From NCBI RefSeq assembly GCF_023856365.1, contig NC_064548.1:22368461-22432460 (forward strand): 64,000 nucleotides of DNA, read 5' to 3'. Made by a program: the position numbers and the translations under genes. Positions 13,603 to 24,520 of this stretch are shown piece after piece (the first letter of the stretch is position 1; every line of letters begins with the position of its first letter). The notes beneath the pieces were generated by a model. It searched no databases and had not been told where the DNA came from. It saw only the letters and a program-made list of their open reading frames with translations. This DNA comes from Brienomyrus brachyistius. Its lineage: Eukaryota > Chordata > Actinopteri > Osteoglossiformes > Mormyridae.

Positions 13603-13959
13603 TTCAGCTCTGGAAAAGATTAAGAGACCACAGCAAAATGTTCAGTGTTACTCATTTCTCATTTGACGGGTATGTTTCCCATTCCTTTCGAAGGTCACTT
13701 GAGGTCATCCTCCGATTCATGACGCACTGCTGGAAAAGCCGACGGTCATCTCTGGCATTAGAAAGTCTCTGCTGCCCTGCCGGTGTCTCCTGCTTCACCT
13801 TGTTCTTCTGTACTGCTGTCTTAGAAACCTTGAGCCTGGAAGCAGCCTGCCTCACAGTGAAGCCTTCTGCCAGCAGAACCAGGATTAAACCAGGATTTGA
13901 AAATGCAGATTAAAAAAAAAATATATCAAGTGATCTCTTAATTTTTTCCCAGAGCTGTA
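13603..13959 (-). mobile_element. Internally deleted Tc1-like transposon
   Basis: The ends are inverted copies: CAGCTCTGGAAAAGATTAAG at 13605 and CTTAATTTTTTCCCAGAGCTG ending near 13957. Inside, on the minus strand, the DNA-binding end of a Tc1 transposase is recognisable (EGFTVRQAASRLKVSKTAVQ, then RLSNARDDRRL). The catalytic part is missing, leaving about 357 bp. Confidence 0.82.
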
Positions 13960-14802
13960 TATAAAAATTGTATGTAAGCCATGGCATAAAAAGGTCAATA
14001 TATTTGCATATTCCACTGCCATGAATTCCTGCAGAAACATTTTTGGTAATGCAACTTTCTGTGGGATAGTGCAGCTGTCCTTCCTGACACTAATCAAGCT
14101 GCCAAAGTGAAATTTAACAAAGAGACAAAACACTGGCATTAAAATACGGGCCTTTCCTCCGAGTGTGTCGAGGTCTCGAATTTTTGCGAGCCTCCTCTAT
14201 TTTTAAAACAGTACACTATCCATCACAGGGCTCTGCTATTTGTCAAACCGGTTTGGCTTTGAGCCAGCCCACCCTCACATGAAAAATGAGGGAGGTAGGA
14301 TTTTATCCATAGGTGCTTTGATCAATCATGGATCACTGCAATGGATCTCACCCATAAAGATGCAGCAGCTGCAGGAAATAACCACCCAACTACAAGTTAT
14401 TTCATTTAGATACAAAACAGACCAATATAACCATTAATAATGGATGGCATTAGAAAGAGAAAAATGCAGTCAAAACAAAATTCAGGAGACTGGAAATTGT
14501 TACAGTAGTACACAGCCTACTGTACCCGCAAATTAAGTTCCGAACCTCACATAAAGCGAAATAGTTCAAATTGCAGCACTTTGGTCACCAGTCACCAGCC
14601 TGTGTGCATGGAGATTTGGCAGCCTATATAATAATAAATAATCCATTTGAACTGAACACAAACAGAAAAAAGCAACAAAATAATAATTGGGGGGTGGGAC
14701 CCAATAGAACAAAAATAAAATAGAGTAAATGTATATAATAATATTCTGTATCAGGCTAATGGCAGTTGCTGCCACCTTTACTGGAAATCTCCAGGTTTAG
14801 AG

Positions 14803-14870
14803 CTGTGCTTCCCAATTCAGTCCTTGGGGACCCCAGTCAGTTCACATTTTTGCTTCCCCCCAGCTTGCAG
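14803..14870. repeat. Left-end fragment of the same hAT-type MITE family
   Basis: CTGTGCTTCCCAATTCAGTCC followed by TTGGGGACCCCAG matches the left end of the family at 38287 and 51154. The right end is absent. Confidence 0.45.
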
Positions 14871-14920
14871 CCAATACAGCACAACAACTTTTAGAACATC
14901 ACTTTTAGAACAACTTTTAG

Positions 14921-15063
14921 AATCCACACAGACCACAGGATAGACTAACCATTGGACATACTAACACCTCTTCCAGCAGCAAACCGGCTTTCCCAGCTGG
15001 TCTCCCATCCAAGTACTGGCCAAGCCCAGACCTACTCTGAACTACAGGAGGTATTAAGTTGAT
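14921..15063 (-). mobile_element. 5S-rRNA-derived SINE
   Basis: On the minus strand GGGCTTGGCCAGTACTTGGA then TGGGAGACCAGCTGGG matches the 3' half of vertebrate 5S rRNA, including part of its internal promoter. The body (GGCTTTCCCAGC, ACACCTCTTCCAGCAG, GACCACAGGATAG on the plus strand) is shared with 16662-16826. Part of the 5S head is deleted. Confidence 0.65.
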
Positions 15064-15885
15064 CCACAATGGACACAATACAAGAATCCTATTATTTATG
15101 CTATTTTTTTTTTATTTTTGTTTATGTTTCCTGTTGTGATTCAAGGAATTGTAACACTTTTCTTGAGGAGGCCCAAATACTACATAGACTGCATCATTGG
15201 TCCTTACAGTACAGTATATTGGTCCCAGCAAACAAATCATGAACAATTCTAGTAGCTACTTGAGATGAAAGATGCATCATGATTCATTAATGATGAATAA
15301 ACATGAGATCAGTATTTCAGTTTTGTTATTCATTATTTGATCCTTCAATAGTTTCTTCAGTAGTTCACGGAGGTTCCCAGAATGAACAGATTTAGTAACA
15401 AATATAGTAATTGCTTGAGACAAATGTGCATCACGATTGATTAATGATGAATTAGCAGGCGATCAGCATGTAACAAAGACTAATTTTGTGGTTAATTAAT
15501 AGATAATAACGTAATGCTACATTACTTGTGCCCCTTCAAGTAAAGTGCTACCAGAAATGTTAAAGAACATGAAGAAGAGGTAACAGAAAATATCATTTGG
15601 AAAACGTTCTTCTTCACAAAACCCCTACAAATCAGATATGTGCTTTACAAAATGTTTTAGAACCACTCGTTTCAAGCATGTACATATATATACATGTAAT
15701 GTCATGTAAGATCTCCTTAAGTCTCCAAAACTCCTTCAGAAGTTTATGAGCTGTGAAATTCTGGGGCGATTTTCCCCCAGGTCTCTGTTGTACTGAGCTG
15801 TTCTTTTCACACTTGTGGCCTTCCTGTTACCTTGAATCCAAAACTCGCCACTGAAATTTATATGTATGTGCTGTGTGTAGGTGTG
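15064..15885. other. Gene-free DNA before the ZP3 duplicate
   Basis: Two similar AT-rich blocks (15250-15345 and 15390-15480; shared GATTNATTAATGATGAAT and AGATGAAAGATGCATCA-like words) look like a diverged internal repeat. No gene is seen. Confidence 0.45.
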
Positions 15886-16468
15886 TGCTCTGTGAAATTA
15901 CAGCACAAGACCGTTAAAGTGATAACTGCTGGTAGAAAAAGTAACTGCTGGTCGAAAGATGTATTTCAGTCGTTAGAGCCCAAGCAGTGTTTGATTAATG
16001 CTGCATGGTGAGGATTCCATACTGACAAATCAGAACAGGCCGGGGGAGGCAGTGCAGAGGATTTCAACAGAAGTTGATTTTTTTCCTGCAAAGACCCCCC
16101 TCCCCCCCAGCTGTCCGCAAGTTATCTGGGTAGATTAGTGGTTCCCCAGGCAGCAGTGACTGGCTATGTGGCCCAGCAGGCGACTCCTGTGATTAAAATG
16201 CCAGTAAACCCTGATAGTGTGAGGGTTGTATGTGGGGAGGATTCAGTTATGGTGGATGTGCTACAGGACCTTCTAGCTATTGGCCAGCTGATCAATGCTT
16301 CAGACATCACCCTTGGTGGTTGTGCACCCACTGGGCAGGATGCTTCTGGCACAGTGAGGTTTCAGTCTGTGCTGCAGGCCTGTGGAAGTACACTGATGGT
16401 ATGAGGGCTTCCTTCTGATTGGTTGCTGTGTTGGCTATGCTAGTGCTAATCATGTGGCTCTTCTCCAG
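15886..16468 (+). pseudogene. Truncated ZP3 duplicate (upstream flank, part of exon 1, intron 1)
   Basis: The block 15886-16050 matches 18403-18560 upstream of the intact gene, for example the shared TGTTTGATTAA and ACAAATCAGAACAGGCC stretches. Exon-1-like coding sequence follows, open to 16404, with the conserved VVCGED, INASDIT, GGC and GQDASGTVRFQSVLQ segments. Intron 1 is recognisable to its terminal CAG at 16466-16468, after which exon 2 is absent. Near 16050-16065 a deletion relative to the intact gene has removed the E-box, TATA box, start codon and signal peptide. The 36-bp repeats are also missing. The frame has no ATG and cannot yield a secreted protein. The following 100 bp show weak similarity to sequence downstream of the intact gene near 20800-20870, hinting that exons 2-8 were deleted from a full duplicate. 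Confidence 0.88.
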
Positions 16469-16661
16469 GTAGGGGTGGTTGTACATAAGAGTGTTTCCTT
16501 TACTAAGGAAGCCCTCATTTCAGGGAAGGTGCTCCATATATGGAGCTCAGTACCAGGCCTTAACAGCTGATGAAGGTAGCCTGAGAACCAAATAGGAGTG
16601 GCAGCATGTGATGCAAATTTACAGCAGATTTACAGCACAGTGTCCTTCTCACTGCTTTGGG

Positions 16662-16826
16662 ATCCTCACAGACCACAGGATAGGATAACTTGTTGGTCAC
16701 ACCAACACCTCTTCCAACAGGAACCTAGCATTCCTAGCTGGTCTCCTCTCCAAGTACTGGCCAGGTCCAAGCCTGCTTAGCTTCATGTGAATTACCTACT
16801 CTGAACTGCAGGTGGCATGGCTGCTG
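16662..16826 (-). mobile_element. 5S-rRNA-derived SINE behind the ZP3 duplicate
   Basis: On the minus strand it reads CAGCCATGCCACCTGCAGTTC, then GAAGCTAAGCAGG, CCTGGCCAGTACTTGGAG and GGAGACCAGCTAGG. These are the 5S rRNA start, box A region and box C region in order. The body matches the copy at 14.9 kb. Confidence 0.72.
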
Positions 16827-17483
16827 ACCATCTTGTATCTTGTCCCTGGTTCTGTGTATGTGGTGGGTTTCCTCCAGAGTCTCTTGGTTACTTACATGGA
16901 CAAGATCATGAAGAATCAGCGATGATAAATTATTGAAGTCTGAGTGTATTTGTCACTGAGTTCTGGGCAACAAAACAGAACTTTTGCCAGACTGTCAGCC
17001 ATGTGATGCATGTTGATACTAAGAGTGATTTCATGTATTTCCTCATAAGTGAGTTTCGTTTCGATTGCAGTTTGCAACATCTACATGAATGCCTATGTAA
17101 TGTGATGACAGTAATGACTGCATCACAACAGTTTTTTTCACCTTTAAATGAGATTCACTTTGCAGTTTATAAGATTAACATAAATGATGTGATATGACGA
17201 TTGCCTCAGACTTTCTTGTTGTCTGTCATTTTGACTGATAGGGTCGTAAAAAATCTGTTATTAGCTGCCATTTTTATTTTTAATAAGACATATTTAATGG
17301 CATTTAGTTTTCATTCATTTGTCCTAATTAATACACTGAACAAATATATAGGCTATGCATTTATAAGGGCATGCAGACAATGCATGAACAAAGACAGAGC
17401 CTGCGGTCACTTTCCATGTCATCACCACACAAAGCAAACGGTTGATTCATATTTTTTTCATTAAACGGCATTTTAAGATGATT

Positions 17484-18172
17484 TGAGGGGGATATAAGGC
17501 TCTCGAAGAACAAACAGGCAGATTTATCTTCGCTTCTAAAAACTATTTATTACAAGCAATACAAAATAACATTGCATTAAAATCAATACCAAGACATTGG
17601 ATCAAAGGCAATGCAAAATAATCCCATATCACAATTGATATCTAATAATTATACTTATATACATATATCATTAAGAAGAATAAAACTGGCAATACAAGAG
17701 ATTATAGGTATATATATAAAAAGTGATAAAAAAAACATGCATACATAGAAAGTGCAAATTGATAGTATGGTTATTGTGATAATTGATTGAATCAACATAT
17801 CGACACTGCAAAGCTAATCACACTCGGACGTGCCATCATCACCTACCTTCACTCTTAGACTGGGGAGCCCTTTTCAGTCCTGGCAGGAGGCCAACACATA
17901 AGTCCCGAGAAAGTACCGGGCGATGCGCGCTCTATCCCACGGCTGAGCTCCGGTCAACACTGAGATCTCCCCCTTCCTTTATACTAAATTTTGGGCATTA
18001 CATGTGGGCAGGGGACGAGCTGGCCAGGCTGAATAGTGGTGTAGAGCAATTACGACTTCCCAAATCATTACAGTTACAGCGGGACACACAATACATTGCT
18101 TTAATTCTATACTATGTGGATGACGAGGCCAGTTACGGGGCCACCGGGGGGGTCGTCTTCTTACAAACAGTT
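17484..18172 (-). mobile_element. Possible solo LTR-like insert between the ZP3 copies
   Basis: This stretch has no counterpart beside the ZP3 duplicate and changes composition sharply, with a GC-rich part at about 17860-18160. Read on the minus strand it starts TGTAAGAAGACG, has a TATA-like AGTATAAAGG near 17986-17977, and an AATAAA at 17551-17546 before its end. That layout resembles an LTR. No matching target-site duplication was found, so the boundaries are estimates. The open frame at 17783-18178 is not recognised. Confidence 0.35.
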
Positions 18173-18566
18173 TGCTGATGGCTGTGTAAAGATACATTTA
18201 TATTTGTGATGCTAAGGGTGTCTCATTACATTGTTTTAGGTTTGCAGTTGTACAAAGTAGATTTTATGAAAATGTGTTTATTAACGCTACTGAAATAATA
18301 GATTTGGGGAGATAGGTATTTTGCATCGGACAGTGACAGTGACGTGTCATGAAGTCAAAATGATTTAAGCCAAAAACCACCACTAAAATCTCACTGAATG
18401 TCTGCTCTGGGGAATTACAACATGAGAGCACCAACCTGATGACTGCTGGTAAAAAAGTAACTGTTGGTAGAGAGATGAGTTTCAATCGTTAGGGTCCAGG
18501 CAGTGTTTGATTAACGCTGAATGGCAAGGATTCGAAACTGACAAATCAGAACAGGCCTAGGGGGTG

Positions 18567-18590
18567 CAGCTGATGTCAGCATGCTATAAA
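18567..18590 (+). promoter_or_regulatory. ZP3 core promoter: E-box and TATA box
   Basis: TATAAA lies at 18585-18590, 55 bp before the ATG, so transcription should start near 18615. An E-box CAGCTG lies at 18567-18572. Vertebrate ZP genes are activated in oocytes by the bHLH factor FIGLA through an E-box, so this site is a reasonable candidate, though assignment to FIGLA is inference. Confidence 0.7.
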
Positions 18591-18645
18591 ACAGTCTGCT
18601 AGCAACAGAACTAGTATAGTGTGCTTTGTTACCAGCTTTGGAACA

Positions 18646-20501
18646 ATGGCAGTGCATAGGGCTGTGTTAGTGCTGCTCCTTTTATTAGGTTGTGGTTGTA
18701 AAGCGCAACAGAAGTTTGGGTTTCCTGCAAAAACTCCCCTGGGGCTAGCTGGCTATTTGGCTAAGCAAGGAGCACCCAAGTCGGCGGGCCTCCCGAGCGG
18801 GCTCGTGGCTCCCCAGTCGGCGGGCCTCCCGAGCGGGCTCGTGGCTCCCCAGTCGGCGGGCCTCCCGAGCGGGCTCGTGGCTCCCCAGTCGGCGGGCCTC
18901 CCGAGCGGGCTCGTGGCTCCCCAGTCGGCGGGCCTCCCGAGCGGGCTCGTTGCCACCAAGCAAGTTGCTCCCGCTCTGGTTAAATCTGTGACTGGAATGC
19001 AGGTCAACCCCGATGCTGTGAGCGTTGTATGTGGGGAGGATTATGTTGTGGTGCTTGTGCAACCAATCCTCTTTGGTAATGGTCAGCCAATCAATGCATC
19101 AGACATCACCTTCGGTGGCTGTACACCCACTGGACAGGATGCTTCTGGCACAGTGAGGTTTCAGTCTGTGCTGCAGGGCTGTGGAAGTACACTGACGGTA
19201 TGAGGGCTTCCTTCTGATGGTTGCTGTGTTGGCTATGCTAGTGCTAATGATGTTGCTCTTTTCCAGATGACTGCTGATGCCCTGGTCTACAGCTTTGCAT
19301 TGATCTACGCACCCAGTGGTATTAATGGCCTCCCCATAGTGAGGACCAATGGTGCCATGGTTGGCATTGAGTGTCACTATTTGAGGTGAGGATGCCCTGT
19401 CAGCTTTGGTGCTCCCTAGACCTAGGAGCCATTCTAGTTACTGACCCAAAAGGTTGCCTGCTCCTTAGGAAGCAGAATGTGAGCAGCAATGCCCTGGTGC
19501 CAACCTGGATCCCCTACTATGCTACAATGGCAGCTGAGGCACAACTGAGTTTCTCACTGAGGCTGATGGATGGTAGGCAAGGGGTTCATGCAGCATATCT
19601 GGCTTTACTCAGTGGGCTTGTCCTCAAGTGCATGTGCCCTTTGTGCAGATGCGTGGCAGAATGAGAGGGCCTCCAATGTGTACTTCCTGGGAAGTGTCCT
19701 GAACATTGAAGCCTCTGTCCTCGTGGGCAACAGTCAGCCCCTGCGTGTCTTTGTGGACAGCTGTGTGGCCACCTTGGTCCCTGATGTGACCTCTGTCCCT
19801 AGCTATGCCTTTGTGCAGAACTCTGGGTGAGTAACATTGTATGGCTGTGTGAGGCCGCTTGGGCAATGCTGCTTGACATGCCTGCCCTTCAGGTGCCTGA
19901 CTGATGCCAAGGTGACAGGATCCCACTCCCAGTTCCTGCCCAGAAAGCAGGATGACAAGCTGCAGCTTCAGCTGGATGCTTTCAGGTTCTCTCAGGATGG
20001 CAGGAGCTCAGTGAGTACAGGCACTTGTGCAGGATTTCTGTACTTGAATGAACTGGCTGATGGCAGCTGACCAGCTTCTGGTGTCCCCCTAGCTGTACAT
20101 TACTTGCAGCTTGAGAGCAACAGTGGCTTCTGTGCCTGTGGATTCCCAACACAAGGCTTGTTCCTTCTCTCTTGCCACTAACAGGTCAGTAGCTGCAGCA
20201 TTATGATGCTGGACCAGTTGAGCTGCTAAGCAATTGCTCTTCCCCATTGCAGGTGGGTGTCTGTGGATGGGAATGACCAGGTGTGTGGCTGCTGTGACGC
20301 CAGCTGTGGGCTTGCAGGTGTAGCAGGTACGCTTGGCTTCCACCAAAAGATGCTCTGGTGGATTGTGTTGCTGTGACTGAGACACCCTCCCTCCTTGCCC
20401 TTGCAGGTGCTCAAGGCACAGGTGTTCTGGGCCCCATTGCTATCCAGCAGGGTCCTCCCACGGCTAGTCAGCCTGGACAGCTGTATATTCTGAAGGGATA
20501 G
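18646..20501 (+). CDS. zp3: Zona pellucida sperm-binding protein 3 (ZP3), eight exons, 443 aa
   Basis: ZP3 is an egg-envelope glycoprotein: it is secreted by the oocyte (or liver in some fish) and polymerises through its ZP module into the vitelline envelope. Exons read 18646-19197, 19267-19385, 19469-19572, 19649-19826, 19893-20010, 20093-20184, 20253-20326 and 20407-20501. All introns are GT-AG, only 66-83 bp long, and the frame stays open throughout. The eight-exon layout matches vertebrate ZP3. Residues 1-20 are a signal peptide (MAVHRAVLVLLLLLGCGCKA). Residues 46-105 are five 12-residue repeats. The ZP module runs from about 125 to 390, with Cys 129, 159, 179, 220, 297, 319, 362 and 380, followed by the ZP3-type cluster CGCCDASC (399-406). 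Family signatures include IVRTN (208-212), VPTWIP (234-239), LRVFVDSCVAT (290-300) and YITC (359-362). N-glycosylation sequons lie at Asn150 and Asn227. There is no dibasic furin site and no C-terminal membrane segment; the protein ends ILKG, as in many fish egg-coat proteins. The first ATG after the TATA box that leads into the signal peptide was chosen as start. Family assignment is secure; the exact fish paralogue is not. Confidence 0.95.
18781..18960 (+). repeat. Five-copy 36-bp coding minisatellite in ZP3 exon 1
   Basis: Five head-to-tail 36-bp units begin at 18781, 18817, 18853, 18889 and 18925. The first four are identical and the fifth differs only in its last ten bases. Each unit encodes SAGLPSGLVAPQ (last copy ends ATK). 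The unit is 29/36 G+C, far richer than the surrounding DNA. It sits between the signal peptide and the ZP module, where fish ZP proteins often carry repeat-rich tails, although those are usually Pro/Gln-rich. Confidence 0.95.
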
Positions 20502-20632
20502 GGACCAAGCTGCATGGTCCCCGGATGGAAGGAGCCATTTAACTTGCCTTGCATTCTGCACTGCTTGTCATGCTGTTGCTCCTGTCTAATGTGGCTGCTG
20601 TGCTGGAACCTAAATGCACTATCCATTGACTG

Positions 20633-20638
20633 AATAAA
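20633..20638 (+). terminator. ZP3 polyadenylation signal
   Basis: AATAAA lies 132 bp after the ZP3 stop codon and is followed by T/GT-rich sequence, as expected for 3' end formation. The 3' UTR would be short, about 150 bp. Confidence 0.85.
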
Positions 20639-20995
20639 GCTCTAGTATTTGGAATGGTGCAGTTGTCCTCTTTCTTGATTGTGTATATACTCAATCACTC
20701 TGTTTACTGCCTATGGATTGCGATGGGAGTCTTTGACTTCAGAGGCCTGCACTTTGGATGGGAAGCAAGGATGAAAATGGGCCGGTACTTCCTGTATGGG
20801 GCTCAGGACCTGGTACTGATCAGGCCATGTGGATGGCATGAGAACCAAAGTGGCTGGGATTTTTCTATGAGTCAACTTTCAACATGGGCTTAATGCTGAC
20901 TAGTTTACCAATGAAGCTTCACAGCCTTTAACCTGAAGACTTTTTGTATGCCTAAATGTGTCTCAGTTTTGTCTTATTGGCCACTCCATTTTAGT

Positions 20996-21009
20996 GGGGG
21001 GGGGGGGGG
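20996..21009. repeat. Poly-G tract, 14 bp
   Basis: Fourteen consecutive G, 360 bp past the ZP3 polyadenylation signal. Confidence 0.95.
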
Positions 21010-21057
21010 TCAAGTGAGCACCTGCCCCACATCTGTATAGCATGTCTGGGCAACTTA

Positions 21058-21135
21058 AACTTGATTAGAAGGTTGGTTCAAATTTCAGGGCCAACATTGT
21101 CGTGTCCTTGAGTAAAGCCCCCTAATTTCCTACAG
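21058..21135 (+). repeat. Diverged fragment of the second tRNA SINE type
   Basis: GGTTGGTTCAAATTTCAGGG with GTCCTTGAGTAAAGCCCCCTAA resembles the box B and body of the 24.5-kb SINE. It lies downstream of ZP3. Confidence 0.35.
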
Positions 21136-22407
21136 TCGTGCATGCTGGTCCTGCTTCTGGAAGTGGGTTCTTGCAGTTCAAGACAACTAGTGACTATGCC
21201 TGCTATGACTCTCTGGCATAGGTTGGGTGCCCACATCCTTAGTTCTTGCTTATGGAGGTGGGCTAGCAGTAATAGGCAGCCTGAGGTAGGGTTAAGTGAT
21301 TCATTTTGTATGGCAGGCTCTTCACAGAATGCAATGCTGTCTATGTGGGATAAGGTATATCGGTCTTTTTCTATGAAGCTGTCCTATTGTGTGGTCTTTG
21401 ACTATCTTTGGCACTTGCGCTAATTTGGAGACCTGACATTACATCATTGATCTGTCAGGTCCTGCTTTGAACCATTTGGAAGTGAATTAAATACACATTT
21501 TCATCCACTGTGGCTATGATCTCATTCTGATACGTGGAAAGGTGATGTTATGATCATCGTATCGTGCTGATGTATGTTTCTGACTAACCTATACACAATC
21601 TTTTCCTCAGCACCTACGTAGTAAGGCTGTTCTGTTTTCCTATGGTGTTTGGGTACCTTGACTGTCAACAGCCATGTATATGGGCATGGTGTGGCATGCT
21701 AACCTAAATGTTTGCATATGGCAGGCATATTTCTTTCAGATTAAATGTATAAAATATCCCAAGTGGTCATGTAGAGGTTTAATCCATGGATGATGTAATG
21801 CTCTGGTGTATTTCCTAAGGAAAGGGAAGATTAGGGTTACTGTTGGAGGCCTAGATCGTTAAGGATCACTAAGGATAAGTAGGTAAAGAACAACTTGAGG
21901 GTAATGAGCCATGCGTTTGGACCTGTGACACATCCATCAAATTATCTTTAATGAAATATCTAATTGACTGCCAGTATTTCACAGAGCAAACATTTTATTG
22001 GACTCATAAATCAATTATCTAATTTAGAACTGAGAAAGTGGGCTTAGTGTGTGAATATGTAGTGAATGAGCAGGTTTAGTAATTATGTACTGAATTGCAG
22101 GTTATTTCTATAATGCACCGCTCTTTTTCAAATATTTGTCATTATTTCCAGTTTCTATTTTGTGCAATTTTATTAGGGAAAATGTTGACTGGAGGACATT
22201 TTATCAATTTCCAGGGCACCAGAAAACAAACTTAGGAACACAGCTGGATGTTTAGATGTTTGGACAGAGATAATCACAGATCAAGAAAATAAACTAATTT
22301 TTATAAAGATATACTGCTGAAAATAGACATTAAATAATTCTTTACATTAACTGTACCTTCATAATGCATTCATAATACATTCATAGAACACTTACAAGCC
22401 GCATGTA

Positions 22408-23398
22408 CAGGGGTTGGACAATGAAACTGAAACCCTGGGCAAAATAGAGCTTGAGGTTTCCTGCCTACAACTGCACTGGGCCAATCTTCACTAATTGCAT
22501 GTTCCATCGGTAAAAGCAGAGTGTCAACGTTGAATTAAGAGCAATAGCACAGCTGTGCATAAAATGTTAATTCATGCAACATTTGGGGATATGGGAGTTC
22601 AAAGAAGACTAATTCTTGGTACCTGTCTGGTTGGCGCACCTGTGATCAGGACAGCAAGTTTTGTGATGTATTGAGAAGCAGTGTACCCAGGGTAATATCG
22701 GCATATCACCAGGAAAGATGGACTACGTCCAACAGGAGTAAGTGTGGATGCAAGAGGAAGCTGTCTGAAAGGGACGTCCAGGTACTAACCCAAACTGTAT
22801 CCAAAAAACATAAAACCAGTTCGCCAACTCACTGTAGAATTAAATGCACACTCTAATCTCCTGTTTCCACCAAAACTTTTTGTGGAGAGCTCCAAAGGGT
22901 CAATATTTATGATCAGGCTGCCATAGCCAAGCCTTCGGTCGCTCATGCCAGTGCTAAATGTCACTTTCAATGGTGCTAGCAGTGCATATCTTGGGCTGTG
23001 GACAATGTGAAACATGTATTGTTTACCTTCACTGTCTCTTCCACATTTGGGAGAGTTACAGTGTAATGCCCCAAAGAGGATTACCACCGGGACTGTTGTG
23101 TACCCAGCATGTAGCATGGGGTGGATCAGTGATGGCTTAGGCTGTAATATCATAGCATGCTCTAGGTCCGCTGCTTGTTCTAAATGGGTGCACCACTGCA
23201 AAGGACTACCGAACCATTCTGGAGGACCATGTTCACTCAATGGTTCAAGCATTGTACCCTAAAGGTGGTGCAGTGTAACACAAGAACATTAAAGTGAAGC
23301 TGAACATCTCCCCATACCTTCACAGTCACCAGATCTGAATATTCAGAAACTTTGTGGTGTTTTGGAGGAGTGAGTCAGGAAATGTTTTCCACCATGTA
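22408..23398 (+). pseudogene. Tc1/mariner-family transposase relic
   Basis: The left terminal repeat (CAGGGGTTGGACAATGAAAC) starts at 22408 after a TA target. Downstream there are recognisable pieces of a Tc1-like transposase: a helix-turn-helix part (VISAYHQERWTTSNRSKCG, then KRKLSERDVQVLTQTVSKKH at about 22690-22810) and catalytic-domain pieces such as WAVDNVKHVLF-like DNA near 22990 and DYRTILEDHVH-like DNA near 23205. Frames are broken by many indels. Similarity ends near 23398 (the GVLEERVRKCFP-like part), so the right end and terminal repeat are lost. Confidence 0.85.
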
Positions 23399-24520
23399 AC
23401 AATATTTAAACAACAAATGGAAATAGCAAAAGTCTATGTGTTCAAAGCCCCAAAGAAAACAGAGTCATTCCCTTCTGGGAATATCCTACTAATGGGATAA
23501 GAAGGTATAAAAATGCATGGTTCCCTTTGCTGTGGGCCTCAGGGGAAAAAAATAAACATGGATATAAGGTTCTTTAATGGCTTATTCTCCTTATGTTGTA
23601 TTCTTTCTCCTTTATAGCCAAAATGGAAAAGAACTCTTTCTGACACATCATTTACTAGGCAGTGTGCTTCAAATGTTTTTAAAAATGCCATTTTCCAGCA
23701 GAAGAATGTGATGCTTTTCCGTTCCCTGGCAGTGGTGCTAAGCTAGAGTTTGTCAAGAACTACACACAACTGTGATTACGGATACTCTTTAAAATCAAAT
23801 TTTTTGCTAAATCGTTTATATTGAAACCCAGAGACAGGCATATAGTTGAAAATGAACGCTGCTCAGGGGCCTAATGAGGGATGTAAGTGATGGATGGCCT
23901 GGTGCCGTCCTTAACCCTCGTTTCTCCTGCTCTCACTTTTCCAGTACCAGGTCATGGAAGGAGGTTCTGGAGCATCTCTGGAGCATGGAACAGCCAGCAA
24001 GGGGCACTTGGCTGGGGGCACCCTGCATTCAGTGCCCATCCGTCAGTAGGTACTGGAGCTAGGTATATATATCGTACTATATATTTTTTTCCCCAGTCAA
24101 CCTCGATAATCATAACAATATAATTCAAGTCATTATTTCTTTGCTTCAATGCTCAGTTTTTGCTTAAAACCCTCTTAGAATCCCCCTCTAACTGATTCAG
24201 AACCTGAAAAAAGACAATAAATTGAATGGACTACAAAATGAAATCTAATTTTAATAAATAAATAAATAATGCAAAAAACATATGAACCAAATGGGAGACA
24301 AAAATCTGCTGTTAGTGCTAGAAAACAGTACATTTTGTTTCCGAAATTTTTGTCTGACTGCCTGGCAGCTTGTTCCAGGGAAAGAGTTTGACATTGCATA
24401 GACTTGTCACATATTCTGTAATGAAAAGTAAAACATTGTGTCCTGTTTTTAGCCAGTGTGGAAGGTGATTTGTCTCGTATTTCATGATTTGCCCCCCAGC
24501 TCAACTGACTGTATCATCAA

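Larger units (their letters stand above)
20639..22405. other. Downstream flank of ZP3
   Basis: Contains the poly-G tract and a SINE fragment. The part at 20760-20870 may share ancestry with 16530-16610 behind the ZP3 duplicate. No further gene is seen. Confidence 0.5.

Noticed and set aside
14990..15050. A functional 5S rRNA gene
   Set aside because: Only part of the 5S sequence is present and it is fused to a SINE body shared with a second copy.
16598..16780. Short frame behind the ZP3 duplicate
   Set aside because: It mostly reads through the 5S-derived SINE.
18619..18645. Upstream extension of the ZP3 frame
   Set aside because: The codon at 18619 is GTG, not ATG, and would bury the signal peptide; the ATG at 18646 is better.
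18745..19062. Minus-strand frames with repeated ARRLGSHEP-like units
   Set aside because: They are the reverse reading of the ZP3 minisatellite; the plus-strand frame is the one joined to a signal peptide and ZP module.
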